From assembly GCF_017583065.1 (NCBI RefSeq), contig NZ_JAGEVL010000001.1, positions 620,001 to 684,000 of the forward strand: DNA of 64,000 nucleotides, written 5' to 3'. Shown one piece after another: positions 9,993 through 20,272 of this stretch. The position numbers and the translations under genes were made by a program. The notes under the pieces were generated by a model. The model was not told the origin of the DNA. It was given only the letters and a program-made list of their open reading frames with translations, and searched no databases. Each line of letters starts with the position of its first letter. Position 1 is the first letter of the stretch. Source of the stretch: Staphylococcus shinii. Its GTDB lineage: Bacteria; Bacillota; Bacilli; Staphylococcales; Staphylococcaceae.

Positions 9993-12059
9993 TTATTTCT
10001 GTTCTTCTTCTTTGTAATCACAATTAGAACATACAACTTGGCTCTTACGCCCTTGTTTTTTCTCAACAAGATATTGTTCACATTTTGGACAGTCTCGACC
10101 TATTGGTTTATCCCATGTAACAAAATCACATTCTGGATATTTCGAACAACCATAGAACACACGATTTTTCTTCGATTTACGCTCTACGACGTCGCCTTCT
10201 TTACATTTTGGACAAGTTACCCCAATTGTTTTAACAATGGCTTTTGTATTACGACAATCCGGGAAATTTGAGCACGCCATAAATTTACCATAACGCCCCA
10301 TTTTAATGACCATTGGTGAACCACATACTTCACAGTCTTCACCAGCAGGTTCATCTTTAATTTCAATTTTTTCCATTTCTTCTACAGCACGTTCAACATC
10401 TTGGCTGAAACTACTGTAAAAGTCTCTTATTACCTTTTTCCATGGAATTTCACCGTCTGCCACTTTATCTAGTAATGTTTCCATATTCACAGTGAAATCA
10501 ACATCTATGATTTCTGGGAAGTAATCTTTTACTTGTTCGTGTACGATTTCACCTAATTCTGTTGGTACAAAACGTTTACTTTCATTTTTTACATAATTTC
10601 TTTTTTGTATTGTATCAATAGTTGGTGCATACGTAGAAGGTCTCCCAATCTTCAACTCTTCCATTGTTTTAACTAGACGAGCTTCAGTATAACGTGGTGG
10701 TGGCTGTGTGAAATGTTGCGATGGTTCAATATTTGTAGCTGTAACCATTTCACCTTCTTCAATATTCGGCAATTTATTATCTTTACCATCATCATTATCA
10801 TCTTTTGCTTCAACATATAATGTCATAAAACCTTTAAATTTGATTGTTTGACCATTTGCACGGAATTTTATATCGTTTTGCGTTATATCCATGGCAACTG
10901 TATCTAAGATTGCTGGTGCCATTTGACTAGCTACAAAACGTTCCCAAATTAATTTATAAAGTCTATGTTGATCTCTAGTTAAAAATTGTTTCATTTCATT
11001 TGGTGTACGTAAAGTGCTTGAAGGTCTGATTGCTTCGTGAGCATCTTGAGCTCCTTGACCTTTTGCTTTGCGATTTGATGTATAGTTTTGACCATAAGTT
11101 TCTTCAATATAGTTTTTAGCTTCTGCCTTAGCTTGATCGGATATTCTCGTTGAATCAGTACGCATATAGGTAATTAAACCAACCGTACCTTGTTTTTTCA
11201 AGTCAATACCTTCGTATAATTGTTGTGCTAACATCATTGTTTTACGCGCTTTAAAGTTCAACTTACGCGCAGCTTCTTGTTGCAACGTTGAAGTTGTAAA
11301 TGGGTTTGCAGGGTAACGTGTTTTTTCTTTCTTCGTTACTTTCGTTACTTCGAATTGATCTCCGTCCAACTGTGTTGTCACTTTTTCAACGTCATCTTTA
11401 TTTGTTAACTTGTATGGTTTGTTTTTTAAATGTAAAAATTTAGCTGTAAATTTAGATTTTTTATATCTAAATTCGCCTTCAATTTTCCAGTATTCTTCTG
11501 GTTTAAAGTTTCTTATTTCATTTTCTCGATCAATGACAAGTCTTAGTGCCACTGATTGTACGCGGCCGGCTGACAGCCCTTTTTTCACTTTTTTCCAAAG
11601 TACTGGTGAAATATTATAGCCTACCAAACGGTCTAATATACGGCGAGCTTGTTGTGCATCCACAAGCTCCATCTCTATACCTCTTGGATGTTTAAAGCTA
11701 TCTTTCACTGCATCTTTTGTTATTTCATTAAACACTACTCTATTTTCTTTTGAATCTTCTAAATTTAATATATTTGCTAAATGCCAAGCAATAGCTTCAC
11801 CTTCACGGTCCGGGTCACTCGCTAGGAAAACTTTTTTGGCTTTCTTAGCATGTTTCTTTAATTCTTTAACTACAGGCCCTTTGCCGCGTATTGTAATATA
11901 TTTGGGTTCATAATCATTTTCTGCATCTACGCCCATTTGACTACGAGGCAAATCTCGAACATGCCCCATTGATGCGATAACTTTGTATTTTTTCCCTAAA
12001 TATTTTTCAATAGTTTTAGCTTTTGCAGGCGATTCAACTATGACTAAATTTTCTGCCAA
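9993..12059 (-). CDS. topA: DNA topoisomerase I
   Basis: This type IA topoisomerase relaxes negative supercoils. The 688-residue protein has the Toprim domain with SDPDREGE (81-88), the active-site segment [14 protein letters not shown] (nucleophile Tyr298), and three C-terminal Cys4 zinc modules (CEVCGSP...CSNFPDC, CPKC...CSKYPEC, CPKCEQ...CSNC). The start is TTG, with GGGGGT placed 7 nt upstream and no better ATG. It is followed by trmFO across 142 nt. Confidence 0.97.
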   Translation of the reverse strand: MAENLVIVESPAKAKTIEKYLGKKYKVIASMGHVRDLPRSQMGVDAENDYEPKYITIRGKGPVVKELKKHAKKAKKVFLASDPDREGEAIAWHLANILNLEDSKENRVVFNEITKDAVKDSFKHPRGIEMELVDAQQARRILDRLVGYNISPVLWKKVKKGLSAGRVQSVALRLVIDRENEIRNFKPEEYWKIEGEFRYKKSKFTAKFLHLKNKPYKLTNKDDVEKVTTQLDGDQFEVTKVTKKEKTRYPANPFTTSTLQQEAARKLNFKARKTMMLAQQLYEGIDLKKQGTVGLITYMRTDSTRISDQAKAEAKNYIEETYGQNYTSNRKAKGQGAQDAHEAIRPSSTLRTPNEMKQFLTRDQHRLYKLIWERFVASQMAPAILDTVAMDITQNDIKFRANGQTIKFKGFMTLYVEAKDDNDDGKDNKLPNIEEGEMVTATNIEPSQHFTQPPPRYTEARLVKTMEELKIGRPSTYAPTIDTIQKRNYVKNESKRFVPTELGEIVHEQVKDYFPEIIDVDFTVNMETLLDKVADGEIPWKKVIRDFYSSFSQDVERAVEEMEKIEIKDEPAGEDCEVCGSPMVIKMGRYGKFMACSNFPDCRNTKAIVKTIGVTCPKCKEGDVVERKSKKNRVFYGCSKYPECDFVTWDKPIGRDCPKCEQYLVEKKQGRKSQVVCSNCDYKEEEQK

Positions 12060-12265
12060 AGTAGTTACCCCCTTGCATTTTCTAATTACAAAGATAAATG
12101 ATAAACGGTGTATTTTGTTTTTGTCAATGTTTTTAATTTTGGTGTGTATTAAATCAACGTATTATTGTGGTCAAAATTTATAATTGTCATTAGTTTTACA
12201 TATGTTTTCTATGAAACTATATTACTAACTATTTAAAATTTCATAATACCTAAAATTTACATTGA

Positions 12266-13135
12266 TTAATTATAATCTTCTAAAATGTCACATACTTTCA
12301 CAACAATTTTTGCGCCTTCTTGGGCATTCATTAAATTTCCTTGGACCATAGGATTGTATATAGATCCAGGTAATACATACACTTCTCTATTTTGCTCCAA
12401 TGCGCAATCTAACGTTATATTGGTACCACTATTCAAAGTTGATTCTGTAATAAAAACACCTTTTGCAAGGCCGCTAATAATTCTATTTCGCTCTGGAAAA
12501 TAATGTTTCTGAGGACCTTCTGTCGGTAAATACTCACTAATTACTATACCTTTAGCCTCTATTTGCTTTCGAATAGCTTTAGTTTCTTTAGGATAGTGAT
12601 ATTTATGACCAAAACCTAACACAGCAATCGCTCCCATATTATATTTCAGCGTTTGTTCATGAGCCATTCTATCAGCACCTTTAGCCAAACCAGATATGAT
12701 AATTAAATTTTCTTTTTTAAAATCGGGGAAGAATGTTTCTAGTGTTATTTGAGTATACTTAGTAGCTTGTCTCGAACCGATAATAGCAAGTGTTTGTGTA
12801 GATTGCATTAAAGAAGGATGACCTTTATAAAAAAGGATAAATGGTGGATCATGTATTTCACGCAATAATTTAGGATAAGTATTAGAATCAATAGTCACAT
12901 AACTAATATGCCATTGTTTAAGCAATTTGAAAATATGCTTAAGCTCTAAATTTAAAAAGTTGTCATAAATCGTACGTTTTCTTTTAATTGCTGACTTTGT
13001 TAAAAAACTTTTGAGGGTGTATTTTTGTTCTATTTCACTATCATGTATAAATGACGGTGCAAATTCAAATAATCGGTGCAAATGACGTGTGGTTAGCCCT
13101 GAAAATCTCAGTTTTAAGTAAAGTTGTTCTTTCAT
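12266..13135 (-). CDS. dprA: DNA-processing protein DprA
   Basis: DprA loads RecA on single-stranded DNA during natural transformation. The 289-residue protein has a poorly conserved N-terminal region (1-100) and the Rossmann-like DprA/Smf core: AIIGSRQAT, IISGLAKGADRMAHE, AVLGFGHKYHYP, FPERNRIISGL and YVLPGSIYNP. It is shorter than DprA with a C-terminal winged helix, as usual in staphylococci. The ATG follows AAGGAG. It stands alone between sucD and topA with about 200-300 nt on either side. Confidence 0.95.
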   Translation of the reverse strand: MKEQLYLKLRFSGLTTRHLHRLFEFAPSFIHDSEIEQKYTLKSFLTKSAIKRKRTIYDNFLNLELKHIFKLLKQWHISYVTIDSNTYPKLLREIHDPPFILFYKGHPSLMQSTQTLAIIGSRQATKYTQITLETFFPDFKKENLIIISGLAKGADRMAHEQTLKYNMGAIAVLGFGHKYHYPKETKAIRKQIEAKGIVISEYLPTEGPQKHYFPERNRIISGLAKGVFITESTLNSGTNITLDCALEQNREVYVLPGSIYNPMVQGNLMNAQEGAKIVVKVCDILEDYN

Positions 13136-13443
13136 GTATCGAGCTCCTTTATATGTATATTATAAAGGAATTTCTATTGGTTTTATTTTACATTATAGAA
13201 TCATTTTTTATGAAATGTAATATAACTTTAAAGAGTAATTCTTGTAATTGAACGAGTTCGCTCATATAAGCGACGCATAATATAACAGTATAAATAGTAC
13301 CAAGTGTAAAAACTACCTTATATTAAAATTGAACGCAATTTTTAATGATATATTATTGAACTATTAATATGGTAGAAACGCAACCTAAAAAAGCACAAAC
13401 TCCGACATATTATCGGAATTTGTGCGCATTATGGAAGAAACAA
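13136..13443. other. dprA-sucD intergenic region
   Basis: This 308-nt AT-rich gap holds the sucD terminator at its right end and the dprA leader at its left. A TATAAT lies about 20 nt before the dprA ribosome binding site, with only a weak -35. A short GC-richer patch near 13247-13277 (cgagttcgctcatataagcg) vaguely resembles the repeat unit beside pknB, but is too short to call. Confidence 0.4.
13387..13426 (-). terminator. Rho-independent terminator after sucD
   Basis: On the minus strand, GCACAAATTCCGAT pairs with GTCGGAGTTTGTGC around a short AT loop, followed by TTTTTT. It closes the sucCD transcript. Confidence 0.9.
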
Positions 13444-14349
13444 TTATTTAACAGTCAATAATTGTTCGTATATACCTGCTTCTTTTGCAGCATCTATCAA
13501 TGTCGTACCAATTTCAGAAGGTGTATCTGCTGTTTTCACGCCACAGCTATTAAGTGTTTTAATTTTTTCTTCTGCAGTACCTTTACCGCCTGAGATAATA
13601 GCGCCAGCATGACCCATACGCTTACCTGGAGGAGCTGTTTGGCCACCAACGAAACCTACCACAGGTTTAGTCATGTTAGCTTTAATCCACTCTGCAGCTT
13701 CTTCTTCTGCAGTACCCCCGATTTCGCCAATCATAACAACAGCTTTAGTTTCTTCATCTTCATTAAATGCTTTTAATACATCAATAAAGTTTGTACCGTT
13801 AACAGGGTCTCCGCCAATACCTACAGCAGTTGTTTGGCCAATTCCTTCTTCAGTTAATTGATGTACTGCTTCATAAGTTAATGTACCAGAACGTGAAACT
13901 ACGCCGACATGACCTTTTTTATGGATATAACCTGGCATAATTCCAATTTTACATTCATCAGCAGTGATTACGCCTGGACAGTTTGGGCCAACGACACGTG
14001 TTTTCTTACCTTCTGAGTAACGCTTAACTTTAACCATATCAACTACTGGGATATGTTCTGTAATACAGATTGCTAAATCTAACTCAGCTTCAATACATTC
14101 TAAAATTGCATCTGCAGCGAATGGTGCAGGTACGTATATAACAGAAACTGTAGCTCCTGTCTCTTCTTGTGCTTCTTCAACTGTATTGAATACTGGAACG
14201 CCTTCAACAACTTGTCCGCCTTTACCTGGAGTAACCCCAGCAACAATTTGTGTACCATATTCAAGCATTTGTTTTGTATGGAAAAGGGCAGTTGACCCTG
14301 TGATACCTTGTACAATTACTTTTGTATTCTTATCAATAAATACGCTCAT
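13444..14349 (-). CDS. sucD: Succinate-CoA ligase [ADP-forming] subunit alpha
   Basis: SucD binds CoA and carries the phosphohistidine of succinyl-CoA synthetase in the TCA cycle. The 301-residue protein has the N-terminal CoA-binding Rossmann domain ([12 protein letters not shown]), [20 protein letters not shown], and the active-site [14 protein letters not shown] with the phosphorylated His. It starts 21 nt downstream of sucC, so the two subunits are cotranslated. Confidence 0.98.
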   Translation of the reverse strand: MSVFIDKNTKVIVQGITGSTALFHTKQMLEYGTQIVAGVTPGKGGQVVEGVPVFNTVEEAQEETGATVSVIYVPAPFAADAILECIEAELDLAICITEHIPVVDMVKVKRYSEGKKTRVVGPNCPGVITADECKIGIMPGYIHKKGHVGVVSRSGTLTYEAVHQLTEEGIGQTTAVGIGGDPVNGTNFIDVLKAFNEDEETKAVVMIGEIGGTAEEEAAEWIKANMTKPVVGFVGGQTAPPGKRMGHAGAIISGGKGTAEEKIKTLNSCGVKTADTPSEIGTTLIDAAKEAGIYEQLLTVK

Positions 14350-14370
14350 CTTCGTGCTCCCATCCTTTCC

Positions 14371-15537
14371 TTATGCTTCTTTAACAAGTTTTACGATTTT
14401 TTGTGCACCTTCAGCCATTGTAGCTGCTGGTTCAATTGCTAATCCAGATTCTTTAAGGATTTCTTTACCTCTTTCAACGTTTGTACCTTCTAAGCGTACA
14501 ACAAGTGGTAACGTAAGTTCTACTTCTTTAACTGCGGCAACTATACCTTCTGCAATGATGTCACACTTCATAATACCGCCAAAGATATTTACAAAGATAC
14601 CTTTAACATGTTCATCACCTAAAATGATTTTAAATGCTTCAGTAACTTTTTCTTTAGTTGCGCCGCCCCCTACGTCAAGGAAGTTAGCCGGATTTCCACC
14701 GAAGTGATTAATTGTATCCATAGTAGCCATCGCTAAACCAGCACCATTTACCATACAACCGATATCACCATCTAATGCAATATATGATAAATCATATTTA
14801 GATGCTTCGATTTCTTTTGGATCTTCTTCTTCTAAATCACGTAATTCTTGAATATCTTTATGTTTAAATAATGCATTATCATCAAAGTTAACTTTTGCAT
14901 CTAAAGCTAAGACTTCACCTTCGCCTGTAGTTACAAGTGGGTTGATTTCAACGATAGAACAATCTTTTTCAATGAATACATTATATAATGATACTAAAAA
15001 TTTAGCCGCTTTATTAATTGACTCTTTTGGAATATTAATGTTGAATGCGATTCTTCTCGCTTGATATGGCGCTAACCCGACAACAGGATCAATTGTTTCT
15101 TTGAATATTTTTTCAGGTGTTTCAGCAGCTACTTCTTCAATTTCTGTACCGCCTTCTTCTGAAGCCATTAAAGTAACTCTATCTGTTGCACGATCAATTA
15201 CAAAACCAACATAATATTCTTTTTGAATATCGCAGCCTTCTTCTATGTAAAGGCGTTTAACTTCTTTACCTTCAGGCCCAGTTTGATGCGTGACAAGCGT
15301 CTTACCTAACAATTCATTTGCATAAGTTTCCACTTCGGATAGTGATTTTGCAATTTTCACACCGCCAGCTTTACCTCTACCCCCTGCATGAATCTGTGCT
15401 TTTACCACATAAACTTTGGAATCTAATTCTTTTGCCTTTTCAACCGCTTCTTCAGCAGTATACGCTACGCGTCCTTCTGGGACAGCAACGCCCATAGAAC
15501 GAAATATTGCTTTACCTTGATACTCGTGGATATTCAT
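14371..15537 (-). CDS. sucC: Succinate-CoA ligase [ADP-forming] subunit beta
   Basis: SucC is the nucleotide-binding subunit of succinyl-CoA synthetase. The 388-residue protein begins with the typical [12 protein letters not shown], has an ATP-grasp domain (about 1-240, including [12 protein letters not shown] and EINPLV), and a C-terminal CoA-ligase domain with FLDVGGGA and [10 protein letters not shown]. The ATG follows AGGAGG. Its promoter overlaps a catabolite-response element, fitting repression by glucose. Confidence 0.98.
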   Translation of the reverse strand: MNIHEYQGKAIFRSMGVAVPEGRVAYTAEEAVEKAKELDSKVYVVKAQIHAGGRGKAGGVKIAKSLSEVETYANELLGKTLVTHQTGPEGKEVKRLYIEEGCDIQKEYYVGFVIDRATDRVTLMASEEGGTEIEEVAAETPEKIFKETIDPVVGLAPYQARRIAFNINIPKESINKAAKFLVSLYNVFIEKDCSIVEINPLVTTGEGEVLALDAKVNFDDNALFKHKDIQELRDLEEEDPKEIEASKYDLSYIALDGDIGCMVNGAGLAMATMDTINHFGGNPANFLDVGGGATKEKVTEAFKIILGDEHVKGIFVNIFGGIMKCDIIAEGIVAAVKEVELTLPLVVRLEGTNVERGKEILKESGLAIEPAATMAEGAQKIVKLVKEA

Positions 15538-15575
15538 TCTCCATCCTCCTGTTTCTTAGGTTAAGTTCATAATCA

Positions 15576-15604
15576 ATTATAAGAAATGAAAGCGCTATTG
15601 TAAA
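15576..15604 (-). promoter_or_regulatory. sucCD promoter with an overlapping cre site
   Basis: On the minus strand TTTACA (15599-15604), a 17-nt spacer and TATAAT (15576-15581) form a near-consensus sigma-A promoter. The spacer contains a likely CcpA operator, ATGAAAGCGCTATTG on the plus strand (15586-15600), matching 13 of 15 positions of WTGNAARCGNWWWCA. Binding there would block RNA polymerase directly. Confidence 0.75.
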
Positions 15605-15644
15605 CTCATTTATTCTACTTATTTCAATTATTTCATTTTAACTA

Positions 15645-16415
15645 TTAATTTGTGAGCGATTTAATTGGTTCAAATGTTTTCCTGTGTTCAGGTATGATAC
15701 CAAATTGTTTAATACCATCTAAATGTTGCTGAGTGCCATAACCAGCGTTTTTTTCGAAACCGTATCCAGGATATTTCTCGGCTAATTCACGCATATATTT
15801 ATCTCTATGTTCCTTCGCTAACACGCTTGCTGCAGCAATTGATACACTTCTGGCATCTCCTTTAATTAACGATGTTTGTGGGATATCTGTGTCTAGAGTC
15901 ATCGCATCCACAAGTAAGTGTGTTGGGCGTATTGATAAAGCTTCAATCGCTCTTAACATTGCTATTTTTGTAGCCTCATAAATATTAAAACGATCTATCT
16001 CTTCCACTGTTGCATAACCATATGCGTATGCAAGGACATCGTTTAATAGTTGTTCCTCAATACCTTGTCTTTGCTTTGCAGACAATTTCTTTGAGTCATT
16101 TAAACCTGTAAAATGGTGATTTTCATTTAAAATCACTGCACAGGTTACAACTGGTCCAGCCAACGGGCCACGCCCAACTTCATCGATACCGCAAATAAGC
16201 GCATTGTTATTTTGTGCTAACAATGCGGCTTCAAACTCTGACATTTCCTCATAATTTTTTAGTAATAACTGCTCTTTTTTTAATTGCTTACGCCTTTGCG
16301 TAATAGCGTTTTGCACGCCTTTACGTTCATCCCCCATAAACATGTGTGCATTAAGCTCGTCTAAAGATTGTATTGTTTGTAACGTTTTTTTTACTTCTTC
16401 AATCGTTTGTTTCAT
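15645..16415 (-). CDS. rnhB: Ribonuclease HII
   Basis: RNase HII removes RNA embedded in DNA. The 256-residue protein has a roughly 70-residue helical N-terminal extension typical of staphylococci and the catalytic domain with [14 protein letters not shown] (Asp78, Glu79), LLVDAMTLD and [21 protein letters not shown]. The ribosome binding site is weak (GGACGTG). It starts 6 nt after the rbgA stop, so translational coupling is likely. Confidence 0.96.
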   Translation of the reverse strand: MKQTIEEVKKTLQTIQSLDELNAHMFMGDERKGVQNAITQRRKQLKKEQLLLKNYEEMSEFEAALLAQNNNALICGIDEVGRGPLAGPVVTCAVILNENHHFTGLNDSKKLSAKQRQGIEEQLLNDVLAYAYGYATVEEIDRFNIYEATKIAMLRAIEALSIRPTHLLVDAMTLDTDIPQTSLIKGDARSVSIAAASVLAKEHRDKYMRELAEKYPGYGFEKNAGYGTQQHLDGIKQFGIIPEHRKTFEPIKSLTN

Positions 16416-16421
16416 ATATGT

Positions 16422-17282
16422 CTACACGTCCATTTCATTGATGATATCAAACGTGTACGTACCAACTTTGGCATTTCTAACTTCATGAATAATCAGATCG
16501 ATTACCGCTTCATAATCTATTTCATTACCTCGACGCAACAAACCACGTCTACGTCCAATAGCATCAAACCATTCTATATTCTCTGCATCTATAGAGACAT
16601 CAATTTTATAGTGTTGTTTTAATCCTTCATAATCATGTGCTTTCATGAAATCTAAAGCGTAAATAGCTACTTCATCTAAATGAACGATGCTATCTTTTAT
16701 TGCTCCAGTAACACTTAGTTTCTTTCCAACAAGTTGATCTTCGAATTTGGGCCATAAAATTCCTGGAGTATCTAACAATTGTAATGAATTCCCTACCTTT
16801 ATCCATTGTTGTTGTTTAGTTACACCCGGCGTATTACCTGTTTTGGCAATAGATTTATTAGCTAATTTATTGATTAACGTTGATTTCCCTACATTAGGTA
16901 TGCCGACAATCATAGCTCTAATCGCTCTAGGCTTTAACCCTTTTTGTTTTTCTTTTTCAAATTTTTCTTTGGTAGCTTTAATAGCAGTTTGTTCTACTTG
17001 TTTTAATCCTTTACCATGTTTCGCGTCAATTGCCACAGGGTAATAACCTTTATCTTTAAAAAATGATTCCCACTTTTCTAATTCTTTTAAGTTTGCCATA
17101 TCTTTCTTATTTAAAATAACTACACGTGGTTTTTGTTGTATCACTTCGTCAATCATCGGGTTTCTAGAACTATACGGAATTCTGGCGTCTACTAATTCAA
17201 ATACGACATCGACTTTTTTTAATTGTTCTGATACTTCTCTTTTTGCTTTAGCCATGTGGCCTGGATACCATTGTATTACCAT
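16422..17282 (-). CDS. rbgA: Ribosome biogenesis GTPase RbgA (YlqF)
   Basis: RbgA drives late 50S assembly. The 286-residue protein is a circularly permuted GTPase: G4 NKKD (58-61) precedes G1 GIPNVGKST (127-135) and G3 DTPG (171-174). The N-terminal WYPGHMAKA segment is the family signature. It is the first gene of rbgA-rnhB, divergent from the YfhO-type gene. Confidence 0.97.
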   Translation of the reverse strand: MVIQWYPGHMAKAKREVSEQLKKVDVVFELVDARIPYSSRNPMIDEVIQQKPRVVILNKKDMANLKELEKWESFFKDKGYYPVAIDAKHGKGLKQVEQTAIKATKEKFEKEKQKGLKPRAIRAMIVGIPNVGKSTLINKLANKSIAKTGNTPGVTKQQQWIKVGNSLQLLDTPGILWPKFEDQLVGKKLSVTGAIKDSIVHLDEVAIYALDFMKAHDYEGLKQHYKIDVSIDAENIEWFDAIGRRRGLLRRGNEIDYEAVIDLIIHEVRNAKVGTYTFDIINEMDV

Positions 17283-17651
17283 ATCAATATCACCTTTCTA
17301 TTATTACTAATTTCAAATTTTTATTAAATTAAATATATAATCATACTTGCACGTTGCTTTGACTTTAAAATCATAACACGCTATATAGTGCTTGATAAAC
17401 AAAATAATGGCAAGGCTTATTTAACACCTTCAATTTTACACCATTATTTAATATATAAACACTGATGTTTCGTAATTGGCCTTTAGATATATGTTAATTA
17501 GTTAATGTTTTATTTATATCTTATTTTTTGAGAAAATTAAGATATATATCCTAAAAAGATTAATTTCACATAATATATAGTCTTTTTAAACTAAATTTGC
17601 AAAAAATCGTTACAATAGAATTATATTGAATACATATATAGGAGATTACCT
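17283..17651. other. Divergent rbgA / YfhO-family intergenic region
   Basis: This 369-nt, very AT-rich gap must hold promoters for both directions. A plus-strand candidate is TTGCAA (17597-17602), 18 nt, TTATAT (17621-17626), ahead of the AGGAGA ribosome binding site at about 17640. An imperfect inverted repeat AAATAATGG / CCATTATTT (17402-17410 and 17441-17449) has a nested AAGG/CCTT stem; its role is unclear. Confidence 0.4.
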
Positions 17652-20231
17652 ATGAAACGTAAATTATTGTACCTCTGTTTATTTATTATATTGGCAATTA
17701 TTGGTCATAGTTATGTTATTTATAGATACATTTATGATGGTGTGTTGTTTACTGGTCCTAATGATGGGATTGAACAGATGATCCCAATTCAAATGTACTT
17801 GTTTGATAATTGGAGTAAGGGGAATTGGTTTTACGCATCTGATTTTGGTTTAGGTGGAGATTTTTTCACTGATTTAAGCTACTATTTTTCCACTAACATT
17901 ATTTTTATTTTCAATGTAGTGGTCATTGTACTACTTAAAACCTTTATTCCTTTGACCACCTCAGATGTGATGTTTTGGACGACGAATGCCTTGATTATAT
18001 CAATCATTAAATCAGCTATTGCCATGCTAGGAACATTTATATTTGTGCGTTATATTTCATTTAATCGCAATATTGCTATACTTGCCGCCTTTATTTTTGT
18101 TGTATCCCCGCTTTACTTTAGATTCACAGTCTACTGGTCATTTTTTAGCGACATATTTATATGGTTACCGTTATTGTTATGGTCTATAGAACGTTTTCTC
18201 AAAAGCGGAAAAATAGGTTGGTTTATCCTAATTGTGGCTATTTCACTTATTAATAATTTTTATTTTGCATATTATCAATTATTAACCGGTATTTTATATT
18301 TATCAGTTAGGGTCTTATTCCGACACAAAAATGATTTAGTTCCTAGATTCAAAGCGTTTTGGTCATTAGCTTTAACATCTTTTGTTGCATTAGGCTGTAG
18401 TTTGTTTGTTTTTTTCCATGCTGTACAAGGTTTCATTAACAATAGACGTACACCTTTTGATAGTAAAGTAGATTTATTTGAACATTTCAACCAAAATACT
18501 AATATTTTTTATGATAACTATTTAATTGTTTTATCTTTTATTACTTTACAAGCGTTATTATCGTTCAAATTATATAAACACTACTATTTTAAATTATTTG
18601 CCTTATTAACCTTTATTTCTATTGTTGCAAGTTTCATTCCATTTATTGATCAAATATTTAATGGATTTTCGGCGCCTCAAAAAAGATGGCATTATCTTAT
18701 TTCATTAAACGCTGCTGTTTTAATTAGTTTCTATATCAAATATTTCCGAACACTATCACTAAAAAATTATGTCTTTTCTTCTATTGTTGCATTAAGTTAT
18801 CTATTTATCAGTGCATGGTACTATAGTGACTTTGTATCTTGGTTATGGTTTACACCTATTGTAAGTACGATTGGTTTCCTTATACTTTTAGTCAATCATG
18901 CCAAATCACGCGTTAAGCTAACATATTTATTCATTATTTCTATTATGATTCTCAATTTACTAATTTCATTTGTCTTTATCCGTAATCAAATTTACTTCGA
19001 AGATCATGTTGAGCGTGCTAATAAAGATTATATTAATGCTAGTCTATTTAATACTCCGCTCCAACGACAATTAGTGTCACAAATGACGCATCATAAATCC
19101 GAGGATGAACGTATTGATTGGCGTGTTAATGAACAAGATAATACACCTATGTATCAGCATTTCAAAGGTATAAGTATCTATTCAAGCATTTTTGACCATA
19201 ATATTTTAGATTACTACTATGATGCGCTAAAAATTAATATGCAAGAAGAATCAGTCAGTAGATATCAATCCACAAATGCGCGTCAAAATATTAACAGCTT
19301 ATTTTCAGTCCAATTTTTAATGCTTAAAGATTACCAAAATAACGTACCTGCTTTTTTCAAAAAAGTAAAAACAGAAGGACAATATCAAATTTATGAAAAT
19401 ACATTGAACCTTCCATCTGTACGTGTAACAAATCGGGTTTATGATTCAAACGCTATTAATACACCTATTGATAGAGAACACGCCATGATTGATGGCGTAG
19501 TAGTCAATGGTAAAGGACAAAAATATACCGATACTGCCCAAAATTTATTAAATCAGACTCAAATATCTTATAAAAATATTAAACAGATGAACGGACAACA
19601 TATACATCTTAATAACGATAACAGTCGAATCCAATTACACATCCCAGAACATCTAAGAGAACGTTTTAGTGATTTTTATTTAACTTTAAAAGTAAAACGC
19701 GGTTATCCGGACAGTAATTTTACTGTGAATATAAATGACTATGCAAATCATCGTTTATTTAATAATTCTACATATCGAACAGGCGTAGATACACAACTTT
19801 ACAAAACACAACCAGATGCACAAGGCAATATAAATATCAACCTTAGTCCATCTGGAAATTATCAATTAGACATTAAAAGTTTACATGGTGAAAATTATCA
19901 AAAATTACAAGGGGCCCATGGCTCAAAAACTAATATAGGTCATTATCGCAATATTAAAAACGGTGTTAAAGTCAACTTATCTTCACATCAAAATGGAATC
20001 GCTTCTATTAATATTCCGTATCGTGATGGCATGACTGCCTATATTGATGGTAAAAAGGTAAAACCATTTAAAGTGAATTATATGATGACTGGTGTTTCTG
20101 TAAACAAAGACACACGTCAAATAATGATTAAATATCGTCCTAAATATTGGTATACCATGATAATTATTTCCTCCATATTTATATTATCTACAATTACATG
20201 GTTAATTCGTAAAAAAATAAAAAATAAATAA
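17652..20231 (+). CDS. yfhO: YfhO-family polytopic membrane protein (putative lipoteichoic acid glycosyltransferase), copy 1
   Basis: This 859-residue protein has a first membrane segment at residues 4-26 and about a dozen more up to residue 450. A long extracytoplasmic C-terminal domain (about 450-830) and a final membrane helix near 835-853 with a basic KKKIKNK end follow. The layout and the early acidic motifs (GPNDGIEQMIP, DFGLGGDFFTDLSYYFS) match YfhO, a GT-C-like protein. In Bacillus and S. aureus, YfhO works with CsbB and GtcA to add GlcNAc to lipoteichoic acid outside the cell. The role here is inferred from the family. A homologous second copy follows after 41 nt. Confidence 0.85.
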   Translation: MKRKLLYLCLFIILAIIGHSYVIYRYIYDGVLFTGPNDGIEQMIPIQMYLFDNWSKGNWFYASDFGLGGDFFTDLSYYFSTNIIFIFNVVVIVLLKTFIPLTTSDVMFWTTNALIISIIKSAIAMLGTFIFVRYISFNRNIAILAAFIFVVSPLYFRFTVYWSFFSDIFIWLPLLLWSIERFLKSGKIGWFILIVAISLINNFYFAYYQLLTGILYLSVRVLFRHKNDLVPRFKAFWSLALTSFVALGCSLFVFFHAVQGFINNRRTPFDSKVDLFEHFNQNTNIFYDNYLIVLSFITLQALLSFKLYKHYYFKLFALLTFISIVASFIPFIDQIFNGFSAPQKRWHYLISLNAAVLISFYIKYFRTLSLKNYVFSSIVALSYLFISAWYYSDFVSWLWFTPIVSTIGFLILLVNHAKSRVKLTYLFIISIMILNLLISFVFIRNQIYFEDHVERANKDYINASLFNTPLQRQLVSQMTHHKSEDERIDWRVNEQDNTPMYQHFKGISIYSSIFDHNILDYYYDALKINMQEESVSRYQSTNARQNINSLFSVQFLMLKDYQNNVPAFFKKVKTEGQYQIYENTLNLPSVRVTNRVYDSNAINTPIDREHAMIDGVVVNGKGQKYTDTAQNLLNQTQISYKNIKQMNGQHIHLNNDNSRIQLHIPEHLRERFSDFYLTLKVKRGYPDSNFTVNINDYANHRLFNNSTYRTGVDTQLYKTQPDAQGNININLSPSGNYQLDIKSLHGENYQKLQGAHGSKTNIGHYRNIKNGVKVNLSSHQNGIASINIPYRDGMTAYIDGKKVKPFKVNYMMTGVSVNKDTRQIMIKYRPKYWYTMIIISSIFILSTITWLIRKKIKNK

Positions 20232-20272
20232 ATCATTATATAAAAGGAGTTTGTTAGAGATGAGGTATAACC

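Noticed and set aside
13247-13277. Possible copy of the pknB-side repeat near dprA
   Set aside because: Only two short blocks of about nine bases agree, which is too little.
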